In this document: one piece after another, positions 25,298 through 35,873 of the stretch
Layout: every line of letters begins with the position of its first letter
Position numbering within the stretch: the first letter of the stretch is position 1
DNA from: Buchnera aphidicola (Cinara curvipes)
GTDB taxonomy: Bacteria > Pseudomonadota > Gammaproteobacteria > Enterobacterales > Enterobacteriaceae
NCBI RefSeq assembly: GCF_900698915.1
Contig: NZ_LR217710.1
Location: 1-64,000 of the forward strand
Reading direction: 5' to 3'
DNA length: 64,000 bases
Notes under the pieces: generated by a model
Seen by the model: the letters and a program-made list of their open reading frames with translations, nothing else
What the model was told of the DNA's origin: nothing
Database searches by the model: none
Position numbers and translations under genes: made by a program

Positions 25298-28200
25298 TTA
25301 ATCGTTACTTAATTCAATATTTATTCCTAAAGAACGTATTTCTTTTATTAATACATTAAATGATTCAGGCATTCCTGGTTCCATTTTATATTCTCCGCTG
25401 ACTATATTTTTATACATTTTAGTTCTTCCTGTAACATCATCAGATTTTACTGTTAACATTTCTTGTAATATATGTGAAGCTCCATATGCTTCTAATGCCC
25501 ATACTTCCATCTCTCCAAATCTTTGTCCTCCAAATTGTGCCTTTCCGCCTAAAGGTTGTTGTGTTATTAAACTGTATGATCCTGTGGATCTGGCATGCAT
25601 TTTATCATCTACTAAATGATTAAGTTTTAACATATACATATATCCTACTGTAATTTTTCTTTCAAATTTTTCTCCAGTTCGTCCGTCAAACAAAGTTATT
25701 TGTCCTGAAGTGGGTAAATTACCCATTTTTAATAGTTCTTGTACTTCTTTTTCATTTACTCCATCAAAAACCGGTGTTGCAATTGGCATGCCGTGACGTA
25801 AATTTTTTGCTAATTGTAGTATTTCTTCATCAGAAAATTTTTCTAATTTAACTTTTTGATCTGTTTTATCTCCAAGATTATATGCTTTTTGTAAAAATTG
25901 ACGAATTTTATATATTTTTTTATGTTTTTTTAACATTTTATTTATAATATTACCGATTCCTTTTGCAGCTAAACCTAAATGTGTTTCAAGAATTTGACCT
26001 AAATTCATACGTGACGGTACACCTAATGGATTTAATACAATATCTATTGGTACTCCTTCTTTGTCATAAGGCATATCTTCAACAGGATTAATTTTAGATA
26101 CAACTCCTTTATTTCCGTGTCTTCCAGCCATTTTATCACCTGGTTGTATTTTTCTTTTTACTGCTAAATATACTTTAACAATTTTTAAAATTCCTGGAGA
26201 TAGTTCATCACCTTGTTTTATTTTTTTATTTTTTTCTTCTATCTTTCTTGTAAATTTCTTTTTTAATTTTTTATATTGTTCTTCTAATTTTTTTATTTCT
26301 TTTTTTTGATGATTAGATTCTTTAGAATAATTTTTAAAATAATCATCTAAAGAAATAATATTTATTTTGTTTTTTTTTATACCTGATTTAATTAATATGT
26401 TCTTTATTCGCATGATAATATTTATTTCAAATATTTTTAGTTCCTCTGTTAAATCTTTTTTTGCTTTTTTTAATAACATTTCTTCTATTTCTAATGTACG
26501 TTGGTCTTTTTTTATTCCGTCTCTCGTAAATATTTGTACATCAATTATAGTTCCATTTACTCCATTAGGAACGCGCAATGAAGAATCTTTTACATCTGAA
26601 GCTTTTTCTCCAAAAATAGCTCTTAGTAACTTTTCTTCAGGTGTTAATTGTGTTTCACCTTTAGGTGTTACTTTTCCTACTAAGACATCCCCGCTAGATA
26701 CATCTGCTCCTATATATACAATTCCTGAAGAATCTAATTTTGATAATGCTGATTCACCTACATTTGGTATATCAGCAGTTATTTCTTCTAAACCTAATTT
26801 AGTATCTCGACAAATACATGATAATTCTTGAATATGAATCGTTGTAAATCGGTCTTCTTTTACAACTTTTTCTGATATAAGAATCGAATCTTCAAAGTTA
26901 TATCCATTCCATGGCATAAAAGCTACTCGCATATTTTGTCCTAATGCTAATTCTCCTAAATCAGTAGAAGGTCCATCTGCTAATACATCACCTTTTTTAA
27001 TTTTATCATTTAGACAAACACAAGGTATTTGATTAATACAGGTATTTTGATTTGATCGAACATATTTTGTTAGATTATATATATCTATACCAGATTGATA
27101 TGCATTAATTTTTTTTTCGTTTACATTTACAACTATTTTTGACGCATCAACATATTGTATAGTTCCGCTTCTTTTAGCAATAACTGTTACACCTGAATCA
27201 ATTGCTACTGATCTTTCCATTCCTGTACCTACTAATGGTTTTTCTGGTTTTACAGTAGGAACAGCTTGTCTTTGCATATTAGCGCCCATAAGTGCTCTAT
27301 TAGCATCATTATGTTCTAAAAACGGTATTAATGATGCTCCAACTGAAACTATTTGTTGCGTTGAAACATCCATATAATGGACTTGTTTTTTATGAAATAA
27401 ACCAAATTCTCCTTTATGTCTACATATAACGAAATTTTCATAAAATTGACCTTTTTCATTGATTTTTGTATTAGCTTGTGCAATAATATAATTTCCTTCT
27501 TCTATGGCAGATAAATATTTAATATCACAGGTAACTATATTATTTATTATTTTTCTATAAGGTGTTTCTAAAAAACCATATTGATTAGTTCTTGCATATA
27601 TTGACAAAGAATTAATTAACCCTATATTAGGTCCTTCTGGTGTTTCTACCGGACAAACTCTTCCATAATGTGTAGGATGTACATCTCTTACCTCAAAACC
27701 AGCTCTTTCTCTTGTTAATCCTCCAACCCCTAAGGCTGAAATTCTACGTTTATGTGTAATTTCTGATAAAGGATTATTTTGATCCATAAACTGAGATAAT
27801 TGACTCGATCCAAAAAATTCTTTTATCGCAGAAGATATAGGTTTTGCATTAATAATATCTTGCGGCATTAATATATCTAAATCACTTAATGATAATCTTT
27901 CTCTCACCGCTCTTTCCACTCTAATTAACCCAACTCTAAATTGATTTTCTACCATCTCTCCAACTGATCGTACACGACGATTTCCTAAATGATCAATATC
28001 ATCTATTTCTCCTTTTCCATTACGAATATCAATTAATTTCTTTATTACATCAAGAATATCATTTTTATTTAATGTTCCAGATCCATTTTTTTCTGTACGA
28101 TTTAAAGATTTATTAAATTTCATTCGACCAACCGGAGATAAATCATATCTCTCTTTAGAGAAAAAAAGATTATTAAATAAATTTTCAGTAGCTTCTTTGG

Positions 28201-29329
28201 TAGGTGGTTCCCCAGGTCTCATCATTCTGTATATTTCTATTAATGCAGTATTTTGATCTTTTGTAGAATCAATTCGTAATGTATCTGAAATATATGGTCC
28301 ATGATCAAGATCATTAGTAAATAAAACATATATTTTTTTATAACCGAAATTTTTAATTTTTTTAAAATCTTCTTTTGTTAATTTTGTATTTGCTTTAACA
28401 AATATTGTTCCAGTTTTAGGATCAATATAATTTTTACTAATTGTTTTTCCGTAAATATACTCTTTTGGTACCTTTATTGAGGTAATACAATCTTTTTCTA
28501 ATTCACTAATATGTTGTGCGGTTACTCTTTTTCCTTTTTTTAAATATATTTTTTTATTTTTTATGATATTAAATGGTATAATTTCTCCTCGTAATCTTTT
28601 TGGAATTAAGTCCATTTTGATTGAATTTTTTTTTATATAAAAAATATCATTTTTAAAAAAAATTTTAAGTATATCTTCTGTATTAAGTTTTAGAGCTCGT
28701 AGTATTATAGTAATCGGAATTTTTCTTCGACGGTCTATTCGCACAAATAAATTATCTTTAGGATCAAATTCAAAATCTAACCATGATCCTCTATAAGGTA
28801 TAATTCTTGCGTTATATAATATTTTTCCTGATGAGTGTGATTTTCCTTTATCGCTATCAAAAAAAACACCAGGACTTCTATGTAATTGTGAAACAACAAC
28901 TCTTTCTGTACCATTAATAATAAATGTTCCATTTCTTGTCATTAAAGGTAGTTCACCCATATATACTTCTTGTTCTTTAATATTTTTAACAATAGTATTA
29001 TTTGAGTCTTTTTCATACATAATTAATTGTAGTTTTACTCTTAATGGAACTGAATATGTTGCACCTCTTGTTTGAGATTCTTGTACATCAAATGTTTTTT
29101 TTCCTAAAGTATATGAAATATATTGTAATTCAGCAGATCCATTGTAACTACGGATAGGAAAAATTGATTGAAATGCAGCCTCTAATCCTTCATGACTATT
29201 TTTTTTTGATTGGATAAAATGTTTAAATGAATCTATTTGAATAGATAATAGATAAGGAATATCTAAAATTTTTTTTTGTTTACCAAAATTTTTTCGGATG
29301 CGTTTTTTTTCAGTATGAGAGTAAACCAT
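25298..29329 (-). CDS. rpoB: RNA polymerase subunit beta
   Basis: 1343 residues (1342 in E. coli). The rifampicin-pocket region is conserved ([27 protein letters not shown]), followed by [36 protein letters not shown]. The C-terminal clamp region ends [24 protein letters not shown] and [11 protein letters not shown]. The lineage-specific insert (about residues 940-1040) is Lys/Glu-rich. It is in the classical rplKAJL-rpoBC order. Confidence 0.99.
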   Translation of the reverse strand: MVYSHTEKKRIRKNFGKQKKILDIPYLLSIQIDSFKHFIQSKKNSHEGLEAAFQSIFPIRSYNGSAELQYISYTLGKKTFDVQESQTRGATYSVPLRVKLQLIMYEKDSNNTIVKNIKEQEVYMGELPLMTRNGTFIINGTERVVVSQLHRSPGVFFDSDKGKSHSSGKILYNARIIPYRGSWLDFEFDPKDNLFVRIDRRRKIPITIILRALKLNTEDILKIFFKNDIFYIKKNSIKMDLIPKRLRGEIIPFNIIKNKKIYLKKGKRVTAQHISELEKDCITSIKVPKEYIYGKTISKNYIDPKTGTIFVKANTKLTKEDFKKIKNFGYKKIYVLFTNDLDHGPYISDTLRIDSTKDQNTALIEIYRMMRPGEPPTKEATENLFNNLFFSKERYDLSPVGRMKFNKSLNRTEKNGSGTLNKNDILDVIKKLIDIRNGKGEIDDIDHLGNRRVRSVGEMVENQFRVGLIRVERAVRERLSLSDLDILMPQDIINAKPISSAIKEFFGSSQLSQFMDQNNPLSEITHKRRISALGVGGLTRERAGFEVRDVHPTHYGRVCPVETPEGPNIGLINSLSIYARTNQYGFLETPYRKIINNIVTCDIKYLSAIEEGNYIIAQANTKINEKGQFYENFVICRHKGEFGLFHKKQVHYMDVSTQQIVSVGASLIPFLEHNDANRALMGANMQRQAVPTVKPEKPLVGTGMERSVAIDSGVTVIAKRSGTIQYVDASKIVVNVNEKKINAYQSGIDIYNLTKYVRSNQNTCINQIPCVCLNDKIKKGDVLADGPSTDLGELALGQNMRVAFMPWNGYNFEDSILISEKVVKEDRFTTIHIQELSCICRDTKLGLEEITADIPNVGESALSKLDSSGIVYIGADVSSGDVLVGKVTPKGETQLTPEEKLLRAIFGEKASDVKDSSLRVPNGVNGTIIDVQIFTRDGIKKDQRTLEIEEMLLKKAKKDLTEELKIFEINIIMRIKNILIKSGIKKNKINIISLDDYFKNYSKESNHQKKEIKKLEEQYKKLKKKFTRKIEEKNKKIKQGDELSPGILKIVKVYLAVKRKIQPGDKMAGRHGNKGVVSKINPVEDMPYDKEGVPIDIVLNPLGVPSRMNLGQILETHLGLAAKGIGNIINKMLKKHKKIYKIRQFLQKAYNLGDKTDQKVKLEKFSDEEILQLAKNLRHGMPIATPVFDGVNEKEVQELLKMGNLPTSGQITLFDGRTGEKFERKITVGYMYMLKLNHLVDDKMHARSTGSYSLITQQPLGGKAQFGGQRFGEMEVWALEAYGASHILQEMLTVKSDDVTGRTKMYKNIVSGEYKMEPGMPESFNVLIKEIRSLGINIELSND

Positions 29330-29489
29330 TGTTTCCTTAGTGTATTATTATAATTTTAAATAATGTTTTATATAATTATTTTGTATATAAATATTTATTA
29401 AATTTAATAAATAAATATTTTTTTGGATTTTATTGAAATTTTTATTGCTTTTATTAAATATACTATACTATATTATAGTAATAATAAGA

Positions 29490-29513
29490 ACTGGTGACTT
29501 ATAAATCACCAGT
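29490..29513 (-). terminator. rplL-rpoB intergenic hairpin (attenuator or processing site)
   Basis: Eight-bp perfect stem ACTGGTGA and TCACCAGT around an 8-base loop, located between rplL and rpoB. The E. coli operon has an attenuator and an RNase III processing hairpin at the same place, so this is likely its reduced counterpart. Confidence 0.65.
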
Positions 29514-29556
29514 CATTAGTGTATGGGTATTAATACTAATTTTAAATTATTTAATT

Positions 29557-29925
29557 TTATGTTATCTCTGCTGTAGCGCCAGAATCCGTAAGAGTTTTTT
29601 TCAAACTTTCTGCATTTTCTTTTGTTATATTTTCTTTAATAAGAGTAGGTGCTGATTCTACAAGATCCTTGGATTCTTTTAATCCTAATCCAGTAGTACT
29701 TCGTATTATTTTAATAATCGAGACTTTATTACTTCCTATAGAAACTAATTTGACATTAAATAATACTTTTTCTTCTTTTTTAGATTTTAAAGAATCTTGT
29801 TTTACATCTAACGGAATGTTTGACGAAATATCAAATTTTTTTTCTATTGCAGAAATTAATTGCATAATTTCTTTTACTGACATATTAGAGATAGTATCTA
29901 AAATTTCTTCTTTAGTAATTGACAT
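29557..29925 (-). CDS. rplL: 50S ribosomal protein L7/L12
   Basis: Stalk protein recruiting translational GTPases. With the ATG at 29925 the protein is 122 residues and starts MSITKEEILD like E. coli MSITKDQIIE. A TTG 15 bases upstream is in frame but unlikely. The C-terminal domain is strongly conserved (KVSIIKIIRSTTGLGLKESKDLVESAP). The hinge, Ala/Gly-rich in E. coli, is replaced by a Lys/Glu/Ser-rich linker. Confidence 0.96.
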   Translation of the reverse strand: MSITKEEILDTISNMSVKEIMQLISAIEKKFDISSNIPLDVKQDSLKSKKEEKVLFNVKLVSIGSNKVSIIKIIRSTTGLGLKESKDLVESAPTLIKENITKENAESLKKTLTDSGATAEIT

Positions 29926-29975
29926 GATTATTATATCCAAATTAGTTAAGAATATATTTAAAAAAAATTAGATTA

Positions 29976-30467
29976 TTATATTGATTTGTGAGTGATTTGA
30001 TTAAGTAATCGTAGGAATTTTCCTAATGATATTTCTTTTAATATTGTCATAAATTTAAAGATAGATTCAATATGTGTTGGCAGTGTAGCTAAATCGTGAA
30101 TTTCCTTTATATCAAGTATTTTATTTTCGTAAACTGCGTTTTTTATTTTAAAATCTTTATTTTTCTTATTAAATTCTATAAATAATCTACTTGCACTGCC
30201 TGGATGTTGAAGAGAAAATGCAATTAAATTTGGTCCTTTCAATATTTCAATAATTTTAGAAAAAATTGTTTTTTTTAAAGATTTTTTTAGTAGAGTATTT
30301 CTAGTTAAATAAATTTTTACATTAAATTTCTTAGCTTTTTTACGTAATGTGTTAATTTTATTTACTTCAATTTTTGATGGATTTGCTGTAATTATAGATA
30401 ATGACTTTTTTGCAATTGTATTAATTTTTTTAATTATATCTTTTTTTTTATTGCGATTTAATGCCAT
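29976..30467 (-). CDS. rplJ: 50S ribosomal protein L10
   Basis: Base of the ribosomal stalk, binding L7/L12 dimers through its C-terminal helix. It has 163 residues (165 in E. coli). It starts MALNRNKKKDIIKKI and contains LTRNTLLKKSLKKT and the GPNLIAFS loop. It precedes rplL on the minus strand by about 50 bases. The 173-base gap to rplA is where the E. coli L10 leader autoregulatory RNA lies; I cannot identify its fold here. Confidence 0.95.
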   Translation of the reverse strand: MALNRNKKKDIIKKINTIAKKSLSIITANPSKIEVNKINTLRKKAKKFNVKIYLTRNTLLKKSLKKTIFSKIIEILKGPNLIAFSLQHPGSASRLFIEFNKKNKDFKIKNAVYENKILDIKEIHDLATLPTHIESIFKFMTILKEISLGKFLRLLNQITHKSI

Positions 30468-30640
30468 TTTTTTATCCTTTTTTTAATGATGTTTATAAAC
30501 AAATATAAATAATTTATATCATAAATTTAAGGATAGAAGGCATTTAAATTTTTTATGAAATTTTCATATATCATTGATTATTTTTTAAAAAAATATTTTT
30601 TATATAAAATAAAATTGATGTAATTAATAAAAATATGATT

Positions 30641-31330
30641 TTATAAAGATAGATGATCAATATTTATTCCTGGGCCCATTGTGGTAGATATACTAATTTT
30701 TTTAAAATAAATTCCTTTTAATTGGGCTGGTTTAGATTGTGTAATAGAATGGTATAATGCTAAAAAATTTTCATATAAATGTTCATTAGAGAAATTTATT
30801 TTTCCAAAATTACTATGTATGGTACCATTTTTGTCGTTTTTATAATTTATTTTTCCTTTTCTTGCATCTTTTATTGATTTTTTTATGTCATTAGTAACAG
30901 TTCCAAATTTTGGATTAGGCATAATACCTCTAGGTCCTAATATTGGTCCTAATTTTCCAACTAATTCCATTGATTCTGGTGAAGCAATTATTAAGTCAAA
31001 TTTAATTTTTTGTTTTTTTATAATATTAGCTAAATCTTCCATTCCTACAAAATCTGCTCCAGATGATTGAGCTATTTTTATATTTTTTCCGGTAGTAAAA
31101 ACTGCTATTTTTATTTTTTTTCCGGTTCCGTGAGGCAATATAACAGACCCACGGACATTTTGTTCGGATTTTTTGGGATTAATATTTAAATTAAAGGCTA
31201 CATCTATACTTTCTATAAAATTTGCTGGTTTTATTTTTTTTAATATTTCTATAGCTTTATTTATTTTATAATTTTTTTTTATTTTTTTTTTTTTTTGATT
31301 GAATTGTATTTTTTTTGATTTTTCTTTCAT
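30641..31330 (-). CDS. rplA: 50S ribosomal protein L1
   Basis: 229 residues (234 in E. coli). The conserved core includes NVRGSVILPHGTGKKIKIAVF, GADFVGMEDL, GKLGPILGPRGIMPNPKFGTVT and the C-terminal STTMGPGINID. The N terminus is Lys-rich and encoded by a run of 15 A (plus strand T, 31282-31296) followed closely by nine more A, in frame as written. This is the longest homopolymer inside a coding region of this window and an obvious slippage site. It starts 2 bases after rplK. Confidence 0.97.
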   Translation of the reverse strand: MKEKSKKIQFNQKKKKIKKNYKINKAIEILKKIKPANFIESIDVAFNLNINPKKSEQNVRGSVILPHGTGKKIKIAVFTTGKNIKIAQSSGADFVGMEDLANIIKKQKIKFDLIIASPESMELVGKLGPILGPRGIMPNPKFGTVTNDIKKSIKDARKGKINYKNDKNGTIHSNFGKINFSNEHLYENFLALYHSITQSKPAQLKGIYFKKISISTTMGPGINIDHLSL

Positions 31331-31332
31331 TT

Positions 31333-31764
31333 TTATTCCTTTATTACTGTAATTCCCATAGAACGAGCAGTCCCTTCAATAGTTTTTTCTATTTGAATAA
31401 TATTTGATCCAGTCATATCTATCATTTTTTGTTTAGCAATTTGGTTTATTTGTTTTTTTGTAATATGACCAATAATATCATGTTTAGGTTTTTTTGATCC
31501 ATGTTTAATATTTAAGCATCTTTTTAATAATATTGAGGCAGGAGGTGTTTTAATTATAAAAGTAAATGATTTGTCAGCATAAACAGTTATAATAACTGGA
31601 GTAGGAATTCCTTTTTCTAATTTAGATGTTTGTAAATTAAAATTTTTACAAAATTCCATGATATTTACTCCCTTTTGTCCTAAAGCCGGACCTACTGGAG
31701 GGCTAGGATTAGCCATTCCAGATAGTACTTGTAATTTTATATATGCTGTAATTTTTTTAGTCAT
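31333..31764 (-). CDS. rplK: 50S ribosomal protein L11
   Basis: GTPase-centre protein, 143 residues (142 in E. coli). It has the proline-rich N-terminal motif [21 protein letters not shown] and the rRNA-binding C-terminal domain ending [12 protein letters not shown]. It is in the rplK-rplA pair directly after nusG. Confidence 0.97.
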   Translation of the reverse strand: MTKKITAYIKLQVLSGMANPSPPVGPALGQKGVNIMEFCKNFNLQTSKLEKGIPTPVIITVYADKSFTFIIKTPPASILLKRCLNIKHGSKKPKHDIIGHITKKQINQIAKQKMIDMTGSNIIQIEKTIEGTARSMGITVIKE

Positions 31765-31826
31765 AATTCTTCTTGTAATTAAGTAAACAATTTTATAAAA
31801 ATAAAAATGTTTTTAATTTATTTTAT

Positions 31827-32369
31827 TCAATATTTTTCTACCTGTCTGAAGTTTAGTTCAACAGGAGTTGACCGTCCAAATATTGATACAGATACTCTTA
31901 ACCTGTTCTTCTCGTAGTCAACGGTTTCGACAATGCCATTAAAATCTGAAAAGGGGCCATCATTAACACGGATATTTTCTCCTGGTTCAAATATTTTTTT
32001 TGGTCGAGGTGTATCGCCAATTTTTTTTATTTTTTTTAGAATAATATTTATTTCATTATTATTAATAGGTGTTGGTTTTTCAGAAGAGCTACCTATAAAA
32101 CCTAATACTTTAGGTAAACTTTTTATTAAATGCCAACTATAGTTGTTCATAATCATTTCAATTAAAATATATCCTGGAAAAAATTTATAATCACTTTTTT
32201 TTCTTTTTCCTTTTTTAATTTCTATTACTTCTTCAGATGGAACAATTACTTGTCCGAATATATTTTTCATATTTTTTACTTTTTCATTATTTAATATAGA
32301 TTGTGCAACTCTATTTTCAAATCCTGAAAAAGATTGAAGAACATACCATTTTTTTTTTTCTACATACAA
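31827..32369 (-). CDS. nusG: Transcription termination/antitermination factor NusG
   Basis: 180 residues (181 in E. coli). The NGN domain has [29 protein letters not shown] and [16 protein letters not shown]. The KOW domain has [21 protein letters not shown] and ends [19 protein letters not shown]. Codons 4-7 (Glu-Lys-Lys-Lys) are encoded by G plus a run of 11 A (plus strand T, 32349-32359), here in frame. It is 3 bases after secE. Confidence 0.97.
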   Translation of the reverse strand: MYVEKKKWYVLQSFSGFENRVAQSILNNEKVKNMKNIFGQVIVPSEEVIEIKKGKRKKSDYKFFPGYILIEMIMNNYSWHLIKSLPKVLGFIGSSSEKPTPINNNEINIILKKIKKIGDTPRPKKIFEPGENIRVNDGPFSDFNGIVETVDYEKNRLRVSVSIFGRSTPVELNFRQVEKY

Positions 32370-32372
32370 TTT

Positions 32373-32759
32373 CTATAACCTCGGTGAAAGTATATAAGAT
32401 ATTATACGAAGTATAATTCCATCTATCATCCATAAAAATATAGATGTTAATATTATTAAGAATATAACAATTCCTGTTGTTTGTGAGGTTTCTTTAAAAG
32501 AAGGCCAAACAATATTTGACAATTCTAATTTTATTTCATTAATAAAGATAAGTATTTTTTTACTTAAAATTGTATGAAAAAATATTTTTAATAATATTAT
32601 AAATAATGTACTAAAAAAAATTATTTTTAATGTTTTTGATGATTTATATAAAAAAAAAATATAAGTTGAAATTATTAACAAAATTATGGTAATTATGCAA
32701 AACCATTTTATTTTTTCTTTATGGTTCATATATGTTTGATATATGTTATAAATATGCAT
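32373..32759 (-). CDS. secE: Preprotein translocase subunit SecE
   Basis: Small subunit of the SecYEG channel. It has 128 residues (127 in E. coli), with three predicted membrane segments (about 17-36, 44-62 and 95-118) and the conserved cytoplasmic hinge ELSNIVWPSFKETSQTT before the last one. It is directly upstream of nusG, as in E. coli. tufB, which precedes secE in E. coli, is absent, so the tRNA cluster is the next element. Confidence 0.95.
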   Translation of the reverse strand: MHIYNIYQTYMNHKEKIKWFCIITIILLIISTYIFFLYKSSKTLKIIFFSTLFIILLKIFFHTILSKKILIFINEIKLELSNIVWPSFKETSQTTGIVIFLIILTSIFLWMIDGIILRIISYILSPRL

Positions 32760-33009
32760 AATTATAGTTCTCTTATAAAGGTAAATTTTTCTTAAAAAAT
32801 TATTTATAATATATCATAATATTTTTTTTAAAATAAATAAATTATTATTTTTTAAAAAAATTAATAATCAAATTTTTTAAATTTTAAATATTAAATATAA
32901 ATTTATTTTATATAAAATAATTAATATTTTCAATTAATTAAAAATATATTTTTTTTATTTATTTTCAGTTTTTTATAAAAAATTATTTTTTTTAATAAAA
33001 TTTTATTTT

Positions 33010-33083
33010 TGCTGATACCTAGATTTGAACTAGGGACCTCATTCATACCAAGAATGTGCTCTACCAAACTAAGCTATATCAGC
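33010..33083 (-). tRNA. tRNA-Thr (anticodon GGT)
   Basis: Minus-strand cloverleaf with acceptor GCTGATA and TATCAGC, anticodon loop TTGGTAT inside stem CATTC/GAATG, and T-arm TAGTTCAAATCTA. It corresponds to E. coli thrT. No CCA is encoded. Confidence 0.96.
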
Positions 33084-33102
33084 TTTATTTATAATTTTAT
33101 AT

Positions 33103-33174
<72 letters not shown>

Positions 33175-33185
33175 TTTTTATTTTG

Positions 33186-33267
33186 TGGTGGGAGAAGGAT
33201 TCGAACCTTCGAAGTCAATGACGTCAGATTTACAGTCTGCTCCCTTTAACCACTCGGGAACCCCACC
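33186..33267 (-). tRNA. tRNA-Tyr (anticodon GTA)
   Basis: Class II tRNA with a long variable arm on the minus strand. It has acceptor GGTGGGG and CTCCCACC, anticodon stem-loop CAGACTGTAAATCTG, and T-arm AGGTTCGAATCCT. It corresponds to E. coli tyrU. No CCA is encoded. Confidence 0.96.
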
Positions 33268-33275
33268 TATATTTT

Positions 33276-33348
<73 letters not shown>

Positions 33349-33931
33349 TATAAAATTATATTACATTATTTTTTATTTACATCAATTAATATATTTTTAA
33401 ATAAATAAAATTAATAATTATTTATATAAAATAATATATTTTTAAAAAAAATAAATATTTTTTATTTTTTTTAATTGTAACATATTTTTTTATGAATATA
33501 AAATATTTTATTAAAAAGATTAATATTTATTTTTAATAAAAATATATAAGACATATTATAAAGTATTTTATTAATTTAATAAATGTTATACTAATTTAAA
33601 AAAACTTTTAAATAATAAAAATTTTCTTTTTTGATTTTTATTTATTATTTTTTTATATATATGATTTTATTTTTATAAATGTTTAATATTTTTTATAACT
33701 ATATTATTTATAATATTTTATATATTTATTTTTTAAAATAAAATTAAAATTTAAATAGTTTTTTATTTATTTATAGATATTAATAAATATTTAAATTAAT
33801 TTAATAAAATTAATATTTTTAAATAAAAAAATTTATATTTAGTAGATATTTATTTGTCAAATAAAATATCACTTTATATTATTTTCAATTTTAATAATTT
33901 AAATATTAATAATAATAATTAGGATATAGAT
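33349..33931. other. 583-base AT-only spacer between the tRNA cluster and metF
   Basis: No gene, tRNA or stable hairpin recognised. The two flanking genes are transcribed divergently, so promoters for the tRNA-secE-nusG-ribosomal run and for metF should be here, but AT-rich -10-like boxes are too frequent to choose one. In enterobacteria murB and birA lie beyond thrU; no trace is readable. Confidence 0.6.
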
Positions 33932-34813
33932 ATGATAACTATTTTTAAAGATAGAAAAAAAAAATATAATCATGAGGTAGTTAATTTAAAAAATAAGATC
34001 AAAATTTCTTTTGAAGTATTTCCTCCGAAAAATATTGTTTTAGAAAATAAACTATTTCATTCAGTTAAAATGTTAAATAAATGTAATCCAGAATTTTTTT
34101 CAGTAACAAGTAGTATAAATATAGATAAATATGATAAAACTTTTTCTGTTTTAAAAAAAATATTTCCTTTAACTAATGCAAAATTATTTGCTCATTTTAT
34201 CACTGTAGGATTAAATGAATCTTTAATAAAAGAGATTGCATATAAATATTGGAGTTATGGAATTAAAAATATTATTGCCTTAAGGGGTGATTTGCCTTTT
34301 AATTATTCTAAAAAAGTAATATATGCAGTTGATTTAATTAAATTATTAAAATCTGTAAATGACTTTAAAATATTAGTTGCAGCATATCCTGAATTACATC
34401 CTGAATCTCATAGTTTAAAAGAAGATTTAATTAATTTAAAAAATAAAGTAGATTTAGGCGTTACTGCAGCAATTACACAGTTTTTTTTTAGTATTAATAA
34501 ATTTTTAAAGTTTCGTGATAATTGTTTAATGATGGGTTTAAAAATTGACTTAATACCTGGAATATTACCTATATTAAATATTAATCAACTAAAAAAATTT
34601 GTTAATATGACAAATATTTATGTTCCTCAATGGATCTTAGATTTTTTTTATGAACATTCTAATGATATAGATAAATGTACTGATTTAAGTGTAAGCATTG
34701 CGGTAGATTTAATAGTCAGTTTATATCGTGAAGGTATTAAAAATTTTCATTTATATACATTAAATCAATCTGATTTAAGTTTAAAAATTTGTCATAAGTT
34801 AGGTTTAATTTAA
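33932..34813 (+). CDS. metF: 5,10-methylenetetrahydrofolate reductase
   Basis: FAD enzyme making the methyl-THF used by MetE. It has 293 residues (296 in E. coli). Conserved parts include ISFEVFPPK with the catalytic glutamate, ALRGDLPFN with the FAD-contacting Asp, AAYPELHPES, AITQFFF and IPGILPI. The segment after SVT (TSSINIDKYDKT) departs from the usual TYGAxxxxRDRT, so the substrate side may be relaxed. Nine A near the start codon are in frame. It is paired functionally with metE. Confidence 0.95.
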   Translation: MITIFKDRKKKYNHEVVNLKNKIKISFEVFPPKNIVLENKLFHSVKMLNKCNPEFFSVTSSINIDKYDKTFSVLKKIFPLTNAKLFAHFITVGLNESLIKEIAYKYWSYGIKNIIALRGDLPFNYSKKVIYAVDLIKLLKSVNDFKILVAAYPELHPESHSLKEDLINLKNKVDLGVTAAITQFFFSINKFLKFRDNCLMMGLKIDLIPGILPILNINQLKKFVNMTNIYVPQWILDFFYEHSNDIDKCTDLSVSIAVDLIVSLYREGIKNFHLYTLNQSDLSLKICHKLGLI

Positions 34814-35060
34814 TTATTTTAATAAATATTAGTTAATATAGGTAATTTATAATTATTTTTTTTATATGATTAGTAAAATTATTTACAATATTTTATTTAA
34901 TATAAAATTTATTTATTTAAATTAAATAAATCTTTATATATTTTTTATAAATAAAATATTTTTATATTAAAAATATGTTTAAATTTTTATTTAAATTATT
35001 ATTTATATTGTATATTTTATGTAATTTAATAATTAAATATTTAATATAAGGTTTTTAATA

Positions 35061-35855
35061 ATGAAAGGTCCTTTAGTAGTAAAAATAGGTGGTATATTAT
35101 TAAATAATAATAATGCTATAAAACGTTTATTTAAAGCAATACACGTTGTTTATAAGTTAAAAAAAAGGAGAATAATATTAGTTAATGGTGGTCATTTGTT
35201 TGGTAGAAACATTTTTCAAAAATTTAATTTTTTTTCTTCAAAAAATAAATTTTGTTCAATTGAAAAGTTAAATACTAAGAATATATTATTTTCTATTTTA
35301 CCTAATATTGCTAATATGCGTTTGTTAGCTTGGTCAAAAAAATATAAAATTATAGGGCAAAATTTATTATTAACAGATTTTTTTAATGAATTAATTTTTA
35401 AGTCTATTTCTATAAAAGAGATTAATTTTTTTTTAAAAAAAAATAAAAAAGAAATATTAGAATATATAAAAATTATTCAAATGTTTTTAGAAAAAAATAT
35501 TATTCCTTTTATTTGTTCCTCTGGTTTAGATTTAGAAGGTAATATTTTTAATATTAATTCTGATATAGTAGCAATGATATTAACTATTATATTAAATGGA
35601 CGTTTAATTATACTAACAGATGTAAGTGCAGTTTTAGATGGTAAAGGTCAGCGTATTAAAGAAATCTCTTATAGAGAAATAAATAGTTTACTTGATTCAG
35701 GATCAATAACTAATGGAATGATTATTAAAATACAATCTGCATTAATAGTATCAAAAATTTTAAAAAAACCAGTTGAAATAGCTAGTTGGCATAATTTAAA
35801 TGATTTATCAGATGTATTTATAGGAAAATCTATCGGTACCAAAATTATAGAATAA
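35061..35855 (+). CDS. argB: N-acetylglutamate kinase, active site degraded
   Basis: Second enzyme of ornithine synthesis by family. It has 264 residues (258 in E. coli) and aligns along its whole length, with VVKIGGILL (Lys8), FNINSDIVAM, ILTDVSAVLDGKGQRI, NGMIIKIQ (Lys217) and VEIASWHN. However, the substrate loop HGGG is changed to NGGH (residues 44-47), and the segment that should hold the N-acetylglutamate-binding arginine (GLR) reads KFC. The middle of the protein is full of Lys, Asn, Ile and Phe. argC and argE, which precede argB in other Buchnera and E. coli, are absent. The frame is open, but I infer a gene losing its function. It lies 18 bases before argG. Confidence 0.88.
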   Translation: MKGPLVVKIGGILLNNNNAIKRLFKAIHVVYKLKKRRIILVNGGHLFGRNIFQKFNFFSSKNKFCSIEKLNTKNILFSILPNIANMRLLAWSKKYKIIGQNLLLTDFFNELIFKSISIKEINFFLKKNKKEILEYIKIIQMFLEKNIIPFICSSGLDLEGNIFNINSDIVAMILTIILNGRLIILTDVSAVLDGKGQRIKEISYREINSLLDSGSITNGMIIKIQSALIVSKILKKPVEIASWHNLNDLSDVFIGKSIGTKIIE

Positions 35856-35873
35856 AATAGGTTTATAAAAAAT

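Noticed and set aside
26367-26831. 154-codon open frame antisense to rpoB
   Set aside because: Shadow of the rpoB frame; other similar antisense frames over gyrB, rpoC, rplL, rplA, nusG, ligA, fliG and fliP were rejected for the same reason.
30468-30640. L10 leader autoregulatory RNA upstream of rplJ
   Set aside because: The position is right, but I cannot recognise the L10-binding kink-turn and hairpin in this AT-rich sequence, so no feature is called.
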